NCBI GenBank assembly: GCA_003241215.1
Contig: QFOL01000050.1
Coordinates: forward strand, 1 to 17,741
Direction of reading: 5' to 3'
Length of the DNA: 17,741 nucleotides
Source: Agrobacterium fabrum
Lineage (GTDB): Bacteria > Pseudomonadota > Alphaproteobacteria > Rhizobiales > Rhizobiaceae
In this document: one piece after another, positions 7,442-13,234 of the stretch
Layout: every line of letters begins with the position of its first letter
Numbering within the stretch: position 1 is the stretch's first letter
Translations under genes and position numbers: made by a program
The notes under the pieces: model-generated
What the model was told of the DNA's origin: nothing
The model's input: the letters and a program-made list of their open reading frames with translations, nothing else
The model's database searches: none

Positions 7442-8998
7442 TTACTCCGCCGCTTCAACACGTGGGGTGGGGGCAAAATCATCGGGGAAATGCCGGAGCG
7501 CACTCATGACGGGATAGGGCGTGAAACCACCGAGCGCACAGAGCGAACCGAATTTCATGGTTTCGCAGAGGTCTGCGAGGAGCGCCGTATTTTTCTCCCG
7601 CTCGATGCCGAGCGCGATCCTGTCCACCGTCTCGACGCCGCGCGTTGAGCCGATGCGGCAGGGCGTGCACTTGCCGCAGCTTTCGACGGCGCAGAATTCC
7701 AGCGCGAACCGCGCCTGATGCAGCATGTCGGCAGTATCGTCGAACACCACAATGCCGGCATGGCCGATGAGGCCACCGGCGGCGGTGAAGGCCTCATAGT
7801 CGAAGATCGTGTCGAACAGTGAGACCGGGAAATAGGCCCCGAGCGGACCGCCCACCTGCACCGCCTTGACCGGGCGGCCGGTGATCGTGCCGCCGCCGAT
7901 GTCATTGACCAGCTGTCCGAGCGGCAGGCCGAAGGCGGTTTCGTAGAGACCGCCATGCCTGATGTTTCCGGCAAGCTGGATGGGGATGGTGCCATGCGAA
8001 CGGCCGACGCCGAAATCGCGATAAAAGGCCGCGCCGCGATCCATGATGACGGGAATGGAGGCGAGCGAGATCACATTGTTGACGACGGTGGGCCTGCCGA
8101 ACAGGCCCTGCAGGGCAGGCAGCGGCGGCTTGGCGCGCACGGTGCCGCGCTTGCCTTCCAGGCTGTTCAGAAGCGAGGTTTCCTCGCCGCAGACATAAGC
8201 GCCGGCGCCCATGCGGACTTCCATGTCAAAAGCACGGCCGGAACCGTGCACGGACGGGCCGATGATGCCTTCGCGGCGGGCGATCTCGATCGCCTGCTCC
8301 ATGACCTTGATGGCATAAGGATATTCCGAGCGCGTATAGATGAAACCTTTCGTCGCGCCGACGGCGAGGCCGGCAATCGCCATGCCTTCGATCAGCACGA
8401 AGGGATCGCCTTCCATGATCATGCGGTCGGCGAAGGTGCCGCTGTCACCCTCATCGGCATTGCAGACGATGTATTTCTGATCGGCCAACGCATCGGCGAC
8501 GGTCTTCCATTTGATACCGGTCGGGAAACCCGCCCCACCACGTCCGCGCAGGCCGCTTTCGGTCACCTGAGCGACTATGTCGAGCGGCGCCATGGCGACG
8601 GCTTTTTCGAGGCCTTTCAAGCCCTGATAGGCGCGATAGTCCTCCAGCGACAGGGGATCGGTAACGCCGCAGCGGGCAAATGTCAGGCGCGTCTGGCTTT
8701 TCAGGAACGGAATGTCCTTTGTCGGCCCGAGACAGAGACGATGCGCGCCGCCGGTGAGAAAATCCGCATCGAAAAGCGAAGCAACGTCGCCGGCCTTGAC
8801 CGGCCCGTAGGCGATGCGGCCATGTTCGCTGCGCACTTCCACCAGCACTTCAAGCCAGAGCATGCCGCGCGAACCGTTACGGACAATATGCACATCAAGA
8901 TTGCGGCTGGCCGCCTCACGGACGATGGCGTCGGCCACGCGGTCTGCGCCAACGGCAAGGGCGGCGGAATCGCCCGGAACAAAAACGGTGACACTCAT
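7442..8998 (-). CDS. fdsB: NAD-dependent formate dehydrogenase beta subunit (NuoF-like, FMN/NADH)
   Basis: The diaphorase subunit, taking electrons from FdsA through a 4Fe-4S cluster and FMN to reduce NAD+; 518 residues, homologous to NuoF of complex I. Visible motifs: RGRGGAGFPTGIKW (151-164, FMN/NADH site), NADEGDSGTFADR (180-192), GAGAYVCGEETSLLNSLEGK (264-283), and the cluster ligands ESCGKCTPCR (Cys441, 444, 447) with Cys487. The first 100 or so residues are an N-terminal extension relative to NuoF. The ATG overlaps the fdsG stop in an ATGA arrangement, with GGAGG 7 nt upstream, indicating translational coupling. The protein ends VEAAE just before fdsA. Confidence 0.97.
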   Translation of the reverse strand: MSVTVFVPGDSAALAVGADRVADAIVREAASRNLDVHIVRNGSRGMLWLEVLVEVRSEHGRIAYGPVKAGDVASLFDADFLTGGAHRLCLGPTKDIPFLKSQTRLTFARCGVTDPLSLEDYRAYQGLKGLEKAVAMAPLDIVAQVTESGLRGRGGAGFPTGIKWKTVADALADQKYIVCNADEGDSGTFADRMIMEGDPFVLIEGMAIAGLAVGATKGFIYTRSEYPYAIKVMEQAIEIARREGIIGPSVHGSGRAFDMEVRMGAGAYVCGEETSLLNSLEGKRGTVRAKPPLPALQGLFGRPTVVNNVISLASIPVIMDRGAAFYRDFGVGRSHGTIPIQLAGNIRHGGLYETAFGLPLGQLVNDIGGGTITGRPVKAVQVGGPLGAYFPVSLFDTIFDYEAFTAAGGLIGHAGIVVFDDTADMLHQARFALEFCAVESCGKCTPCRIGSTRGVETVDRIALGIEREKNTALLADLCETMKFGSLCALGGFTPYPVMSALRHFPDDFAPTPRVEAAE

Positions 8999-9474
8999 CG
9001 GCGCGCCTCCGCCAGAATGTCGCCAAGACAGTGCTCATCCAGTCTTGCATGAAGCTCGCCATCCAGCATCAGCGCCGGCGCCTGCGCACAGAGCCCGAGG
9101 CAGAAAACCGGCTCCAGCGTGACGGAACCGTCGGCGGCGGTTTCATGCCAGTCAAGGCCAAGCCGGGACTTGATGGTTTCCGCAAGAGGCTCGCCACCCA
9201 TCGACTGGCAAGCCTCGGCGCGACAGAGCTTCAAAACATGCCGACCGGACGGATGGTCGCGAAAATCGGGATAGAAGGTCACGACGCCATGAACCTCGGC
9301 GCGCGATATGTTCAGTGCGGATGCAATGATCTGCTTGGCGCTTTCCGGGATGTAGCCGAATTCCTCCTGCATCGCGTGCAGGATGGGCAGCAACGGCCCC
9401 TCCAGATGGAGACAGTCATCAATGATAGCGGAGACACGGGCCGCCTCATCTGCGGCAACCGCACGGATATTCAT
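8995..9474 (-). CDS. fdsG: NAD-dependent formate dehydrogenase gamma subunit (NuoE-like, 2Fe-2S)
   Basis: A 159-residue thioredoxin-fold 2Fe-2S protein, the NuoE homologue of the formate dehydrogenase complex. An N-terminal helical part (LLPILHAMQEEFGYIPESAK) precedes the ferredoxin-like domain with the four cluster cysteines in the standard pattern: CRAEAC (Cys84, 89) and CLGLC (Cys125, 129). I chose the ATG at 9474 because GGGAGG (9483-9488) lies 8 nt upstream and the protein then starts MNIRAVAADEAARVSAIIDD; the open frame extends 16 codons further without support. It is the first structural gene of the fds operon, 104 nt after the LysR gene. A TTGACC at 9582-9587, at the end of that gene, could be a -35 box, but the matching -10 is weak. 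Confidence 0.96.
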   Translation of the reverse strand: MNIRAVAADEAARVSAIIDDCLHLEGPLLPILHAMQEEFGYIPESAKQIIASALNISRAEVHGVVTFYPDFRDHPSGRHVLKLCRAEACQSMGGEPLAETIKSRLGLDWHETAADGSVTLEPVFCLGLCAQAPALMLDGELHARLDEHCLGDILAEARR

Positions 9475-9578
9475 AAGCCAGTCCTCCCAAACCGACAGGG
9501 GCAGGTACGGCGGGCGGCGCATGTTTCAGAGCCTGCGCAGTCCCTGCGTCGTCCGGGAGAATGGCGAGGCCGGCCGGA

Positions 9579-10514
9579 TCAGGTCAATAATGTGTTTTCG
9601 TCACCCGATAGGAAATTCCTATCAAAAACCATCGCCGCTGCGCGCTGACGCGCCTCATGAAGAAGCGCGGAAACAAGCGGCGTATGTGGTTCGCGATGGG
9701 TCGCGATCAATCCCACCAGATGTTCCGCATCCGGCTCGGTAATCGGTATCATTCTGATCTGTTTTGGAAAACCAAATGATTCCGCTATGTTACGCGGCAT
9801 TATTGAAGCCCATTGTCCGGTTCGGATATGTGAAAACAGCACAATCATGGAGTTGGACTCCAATGTCGGTTTCACCTCCACCCCCGCTTCAGCCATATGC
9901 TTGTTAATGATGCGGCGGTTCTGCATATCCGAAGTCAATAGGCATAACCTAAGACCTGAAACCTGCCTCCAGGTAACGCTTTCCTGATCGGCGAGCGGCG
10001 TTCCGGCTGCCGCAATCAGGTGATATCGCTCCGAATAAAGCGGCACCGTGGTCACTCGGCCAAGAGGTTCATTGTCGAGATAGCTGATTCCCGCATCGAT
10101 CTCGAGGTTTTCGATCTGGCTCAAAACTTGCAGCGAGGTGCGCGACGTCACGGAAAAAGTGACATCGGGATGCCGCGCCTGAAAGGATTCCGTCAATCGC
10201 GGCACCATCGCAAGCGCCGTCGGAATGACTGCGAGCCGGATGTGACCCGCCAGACCCTTGCGCGCCGCGCGCATCTCCTCGCGCATGGTGCGCGCATCGG
10301 CGACGATGCGACGCGCCCATTCGAGCACCCGCTGGCCCTCCGGCGTCAGCCCCTGATAACGCGCCGCACGCACCACGAGGACGACGCCCAGCTGGTCCTC
10401 CAGCTGCCGGATCGCCGCCGAGAGACTGGGCTGCGAAACGCCGCACTCCTCCGCCGCGCGGCCGAAATGTTCTGCCCGCGCCAGTGCAATGAAAAATTCC
10501 AGCTTGTCGATCAT
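9579..10514 (-). CDS. LysR-family regulator, probable activator of the fds operon
   Basis: A 311-residue LysR-type regulator of usual length. The winged helix-turn-helix is at residues 1-60 (MIDKLEFFIALARAEHFGRA...GVSQPSLSAAIRQLEDQLG). The rest is a periplasmic-binding-protein-like effector domain starting near GLAGHIRLAVIPTALAMVPR. The ATG at 10514 has GGGAGG (10519-10524) close upstream; a start at 10541 would only add an unsupported leader. It lies directly upstream of fdsG on the same strand, unlike the usual divergent LysR layout. In Cupriavidus the fds genes are controlled by a LysR protein (FdsR), so control of this operon is likely, but formate or another effector cannot be read from sequence. 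Confidence 0.92.
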   Translation of the reverse strand: MIDKLEFFIALARAEHFGRAAEECGVSQPSLSAAIRQLEDQLGVVLVVRAARYQGLTPEGQRVLEWARRIVADARTMREEMRAARKGLAGHIRLAVIPTALAMVPRLTESFQARHPDVTFSVTSRTSLQVLSQIENLEIDAGISYLDNEPLGRVTTVPLYSERYHLIAAAGTPLADQESVTWRQVSGLRLCLLTSDMQNRRIINKHMAEAGVEVKPTLESNSMIVLFSHIRTGQWASIMPRNIAESFGFPKQIRMIPITEPDAEHLVGLIATHREPHTPLVSALLHEARQRAAAMVFDRNFLSGDENTLLT

Positions 10515-10618
10515 GCGTCCTCCCGCGTCACTCGCAACCATGCGGATGCTGCGCGCAGAAGAACACTAGAACGGGACGGGGAAGCCCGCAAATGGCTACC
10601 GGTGTTTCCCTGCAAACT

Positions 10619-10635
10619 GCGTGCGGACGGCACGC
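10619..10635 (-). terminator. Possible weak terminator of the flavin reductase gene
   Basis: GCGTGC (10619-10624), a 5-nt loop, GCACGC (10630-10635): a perfect 6-bp stem 77 nt past the flavin reductase stop. On the minus strand it is followed by AGTTTGC, so the T-run is poor. I see no clear LysR promoter in 10515-10711; a TTGCGG box with TAGTGT 17 nt downstream (about 10561-10590) is the best but weak candidate. Confidence 0.3.
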
Positions 10636-10711
10636 GTGGATTCCGCCCCGCCCGGGCAGCCATGGGCATCGGCTCGACCTCGCCGCGGCCCTGCTTCACC
10701 CGTCAAGGCAT

Positions 10712-11341
10712 TCACGCACCGTCCGGCTTGATGAAGTCGGTCATCGGGGGCGCCTTGAGGACAAACTGGCGATCCGAGCTGATATAATTGTCGGCGTGCA
10801 GGCGCGCGATCGGCTGATATCGGTCGGGATCGACATAACGCCCCTCCGCGTCGAGGCAATCCTTGTGAACATGCATGTGCACCACCTCCCCCAAAACCAG
10901 GATACGGCGCGGATAATCGATCAAACGCTCCACACGGCACTCGAAGGCGCAGGGCGATTCCGCCGCAAAGCTCGCATCGATCTTGCTACAGGGTGTCGCC
11001 GTCAACCCGGCAATCGAAAGTTCATCCACCTCGCTGTCGAAGCCGAGGCCGCAGACCAGCATCTGTTCGGACAGGGCCATATCGACCATGTTGATGACGA
11101 ATTCGCCGGTGCGGCGAATATTGGCCATCGTATCCTTCTCCTCGCCCGTCACACGTGGCTGGATACCGAGAACAACGATCGGCGGATCGTGGGAGAAAAC
11201 GTTGAAAAAGCTCATCGGCGCAGCATTGTTGTGGCCGGCGGGCGAACGCGTCGTGACAAGCGCTATCGGTCGCGGGCCGATAAAATTGGTCAGCAAACGA
11301 TAACGGCTCTGCGGTTCAAGCGCGGTAAAATCGAATTCCAT
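10712..11341 (-). CDS. Flavin reductase-domain protein (COG1853, DIM6/NTAB type)
   Basis: A 209-residue protein of the flavin reductase-like family, which binds FMN in a split-barrel fold and often supplies reduced flavin to partner oxygenases. Family features are the N-terminal LLTNFIGPRPIALVTTRSPAGHNNAAPMSFF strand-loop pattern (read in parts), the segment DPPIVVLGIQPRV, and TMANIRRTGEFVINMVD. The length is normal for the family. The ATG at 11341 follows a modest CAGGTA ribosome site. It appears to be a single-gene unit: a palindromic operator and promoter lie just upstream and the LysR gene begins 197 nt downstream. No oxygenase partner is in the window, so the physiological reaction is unknown. 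Confidence 0.88.
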   Translation of the reverse strand: MEFDFTALEPQSRYRLLTNFIGPRPIALVTTRSPAGHNNAAPMSFFNVFSHDPPIVVLGIQPRVTGEEKDTMANIRRTGEFVINMVDMALSEQMLVCGLGFDSEVDELSIAGLTATPCSKIDASFAAESPCAFECRVERLIDYPRRILVLGEVVHMHVHKDCLDAEGRYVDPDRYQPIARLHADNYISSDRQFVLKAPPMTDFIKPDGA

Positions 11342-11353
11342 GGCAGTACCTGA

Positions 11354-11371
11354 TTTATTGTATACAATAAA
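11354..11371. promoter_or_regulatory. Perfect 18-bp palindrome, FadR/GntR-type operator
   Basis: TTTATTGTATACAATAAA is its own reverse complement and contains ATTGTATACAAT, the core shape seen in many FCD-type GntR operators. It lies 12 nt upstream of the flavin reductase start and overlaps the candidate -10 elements, so a bound repressor would block transcription. No gene next to it encodes a GntR protein; the only one in the window (1328-2101) has a different palindrome of its own. Confidence 0.75.
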
Positions 11372-11397
11372 ATATCATATTGAAGACAATTCCTCAA
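11361..11397 (-). promoter_or_regulatory. Candidate promoter of the flavin reductase gene
   Basis: Two overlapping minus-strand options, each with a 17-nt spacer: TTGAGG (11392-11397) with TATTTT (11369-11374), or TTGTCT (11384-11389) with TGTATA (11361-11366). Both place the start inside or just beside the 18-bp palindrome. Confidence 0.5.
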
Positions 11398-11514
11398 TCG
11401 CCCCTCACCTCGAGAAGGTCGATTTTTGCGCCAGGTTGCCGGGAGCCACGGAAGGTCCCGGGCCTCTTTGCATTTCCAGCCGTCAAAAGGGAACTGCCCC
11501 GTCCGGCTATCAGA
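11398..11514. other. Intergenic segment without a recognised gene
   Basis: Between the flavin reductase promoter and the porin terminator I see no credible gene. A 6-bp inverted repeat (CCGGGA...TCCCGG, around 11440-11462) is the only structure, with no T-run or ribosome site beside it. Confidence 0.5.
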
Positions 11515-11551
11515 ACAAATAAAAACTCCCCGGCCTGATAGGTCCGGGGAG
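11515..11551 (-). terminator. Rho-independent terminator of the porin gene
   Basis: CTCCCCGG (11526-11533) and CCGGGGAG (11544-11551) make a perfect 8-bp stem with a 10-nt loop. On the minus strand it is followed by TTTTTATTTGTT, a strong T-tract. It lies about 107 nt beyond the porin stop codon. Confidence 0.92.
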
Positions 11552-11555
11552 CAAA

Positions 11556-11615
11556 CCTGACATCATGTCAGGAACTCTGACTGGAGCTAGTACTCACCCG
11601 TTCGGAAACGGGGTG
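11556..11615 (-). other. Structured 3' untranslated region of the porin transcript
   Basis: Between the porin stop and its terminator lie two further fold-back elements: CCTGACAT-C-ATGTCAGG (11556-11572, perfect 8-bp arms) and CACCCGTT (11595-11602) with AACGGGGTG (11607-11615, one bulged G). With the terminator this makes three in-line elements in about 110 nt. They may protect the message or form the body of a 3'-derived small RNA; nothing here proves either. Confidence 0.4.
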
Positions 11616-11658
11616 GATCTGAGTGGCCTAACCCGATTATGCTTTTTTATTTGGACTA

Positions 11659-12774
11659 TTAGAACGAACGCTGCAGGCGAACGAAACCGGTCCACTGGTC
11701 GCCAGCGCCGCTGCCGACACCGCTGCGAATACGCTCATCGCCGTCGACGCTCTGATAGTTAACCGAAACGAGCGTGGAGAGGCCGGTGGTGATCTTGTAG
11801 CCAACAGCTACGCCAGCACGCCATGCATCGCGGTCGCCCGTGAACTTGCCGTCGGTACCGATATCCAGCGAACGGAAGTACTGGACGCCGGGGGTGATGG
11901 TCAGTTCCTTGGTCGCCTTGATGGCGTATTCAGCAGCAACGCTCCACTCGGATTCTTCGTAATAGGCGTTGGCGCCAGAAGCCCAGACGCCGGCGAGGCC
12001 GAACGTGCCCGGACCAACATCAGCGGTGATGATAGCGCGGATCGCACCGTTTTCAGCGTCGGTGTCGTAACCGCCGAGCAGGTTAGCCTTAACGCCGCCG
12101 AACTTGCCGCCGATGATGGCGCTGACGCCGACATTGTTGTCGCCCTGGCGGTTGAGGCTCGTCCAGTTGTTCTGGTTGACGCCGAGGTTGTTGCGCTGAA
12201 TGGTCGTTCCGCTGATCGAGTTGCCAGCGATAACGCCTTCGAGTTCTTCAACTGCAACACCAGCGTAGAAGGAGCCAGCGTCGTAGGTGTAACGGATGGC
12301 GTTCAGACGAGTCTGGTTCGAGCTGAGGTTATCGACTTCGCCAGAGAGACCGTCATCCCACCAGTTGTAGTAGAAACCGACCTTCAGGCCGTTGATTTCG
12401 ATGAAAGCCTGGTCAAGAACAACGCCACGAGCGGAGTCATTGTTGGCCTGACCGCGGAAACCGAAGTAGCCGCGCAGAGCGCCGAACTCGGTGTCACTGC
12501 GGGTGTCGACGTTGAACTGGGCGCGCGTGAACGAGTTCCAGTCAGAGGTGCCGGACAGGTCACGACCGAAGTCGGTCTGGAAACGAACGTAACCGTCGAA
12601 CTTCAGGCAGGTTTCGGTGCCGGGGATGTAGAAGAAGCCGGTGCCGAAAGCGTCGCAGACGCGAACATATTCCATGGGCTCGGGCTCAGCAGCGACGATG
12701 GCGTCAGCGGCCTGTGCGCCGGATACTGCCGTGAGAGCGGCAGCGGAGCCGATCAAAAGGCTCTTAATGTTCAT
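11659..12774 (-). CDS. Outer-membrane porin, alphaproteobacterial Porin_2 family (RopA/Omp2b-like)
   Basis: A 371-residue beta-barrel general porin. It has a Sec signal peptide (MNIKSLLIGSAAALTAVSGAQA, cleavage after residue 22-23). Next comes the family's usual mature start (ADAIVAAEPEPMEYVRVCDAFGTG) and a two-cysteine pattern (VCDAFG...TETCLKFDGYVRFQT) typical of rhizobial and Brucella porins. The C-terminus is VRLQRSF, ending in Phe as outer-membrane barrels require for assembly. Codon use is strongly biased (many AAC, GTC, GTT, CGT), as in highly expressed genes. A TGGAGA ribosome site lies 7 nt before the ATG at 12774. The leader is long, the promoter probably lying in the AT-rich island above 12885, so the gene may be under post-transcriptional control. 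Its own strong terminator makes it a single-gene unit. The paralogue cannot be named from sequence alone. Confidence 0.95.
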   Translation of the reverse strand: MNIKSLLIGSAAALTAVSGAQAADAIVAAEPEPMEYVRVCDAFGTGFFYIPGTETCLKFDGYVRFQTDFGRDLSGTSDWNSFTRAQFNVDTRSDTEFGALRGYFGFRGQANNDSARGVVLDQAFIEINGLKVGFYYNWWDDGLSGEVDNLSSNQTRLNAIRYTYDAGSFYAGVAVEELEGVIAGNSISGTTIQRNNLGVNQNNWTSLNRQGDNNVGVSAIIGGKFGGVKANLLGGYDTDAENGAIRAIITADVGPGTFGLAGVWASGANAYYEESEWSVAAEYAIKATKELTITPGVQYFRSLDIGTDGKFTGDRDAWRAGVAVGYKITTGLSTLVSVNYQSVDGDERIRSGVGSGAGDQWTGFVRLQRSF

Positions 12775-13072
12775 TTGTAATCTCCAGTCAAAAATTTTTC
12801 AACGAATGCGCAAATTTGAGGGCTGGTCTTTCCCTGCCGCCCGCTCCCTGCGCTGATTCAGCAAATGACAGAAGTTGCCGCGGACTCGCAATTTAAATCG
12901 ACGGAATACAAATACAAATAAAGTACACATCCAAATTACGTAGTAAAATTACAACAAATTAACAGTTTAAAATATAATATTTTGAGATTTATTCATAAAT
13001 AATCAAATAAATCACTAAATAAATATTATATTAAATAGCAAATTATATAATTATAAAACAGCATCCTCTTTG
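12775..13072. other. Porin leader and AT-rich regulatory island
   Basis: No gene is visible here. From the porin start to about 12885 the sequence has ordinary composition and forms the probable 5' leader. From about 12885 to 13065 it is overwhelmingly A/T, in sharp contrast with the GC-rich surroundings. Short palindromes occur at 12969-12983 (AAAATAT-A-ATATTTT) and 13041-13052 (AATTATATAATT). A direct repeat of TTTGTA (minus strand) lies near 12916-12927. A minus-strand TTGGAT with TTGTAT 17 nt downstream is one candidate porin promoter, but composition makes matches easy. Such islands suit binding by xenogeneic-silencer-like regulators such as MucR/Ros in rhizobia; this is inference. Confidence 0.55.
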
Positions 13073-13234
13073 ATGTCAGGGGACGCCCACGCGCGCTTGG
13101 CCCGGGATAACGAGGCGGTTTTCATTGCGGAGCGGGCCGCAGGAAATGTGATCGATACCGCATTGGACGACGCCGCTCGCCTTCATCAGGCAAACCGTAC
13201 TGGGCCGATCCGGAGCGTCGTCGAAGCGGCCTAG
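13073..13234 (+). CDS. Small hypothetical ORF, 53 residues
   Basis: An ATG-to-TAG frame of 53 codons on the plus strand, starting MSGDAHARLARDNEAVFIAE and ending IRSVVEAA. I do not recognise it. Coding is supported only by a GC-biased third position (about 70% by hand count) and by its start coinciding with the edge where the AT-rich island gives way to GC-rich DNA. Against it: no ribosome binding site, short length, and a 4-nt tail-to-tail overlap with the GGDEF/EAL gene. It may be the relic of a longer gene whose 5' part was lost, or chance. Confidence 0.25.
   Translation: MSGDAHARLARDNEAVFIAERAAGNVIDTALDDAARLHQANRTGPIRSVVEAA

Noticed and set aside
5365..7509. 714-codon open frame on the plus strand opposite fdsA
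   Set aside because: It mirrors fdsA in a high-GC gene, has no recognisable domain and no ribosome site. The opposite strand is certainly coding.
9570..9577. GGCCGGCC palindrome near the end of the LysR gene as an operator
   Set aside because: Short all-GC palindromes are frequent by chance here, and it lacks the T-N11-A pattern expected of a LysR box.
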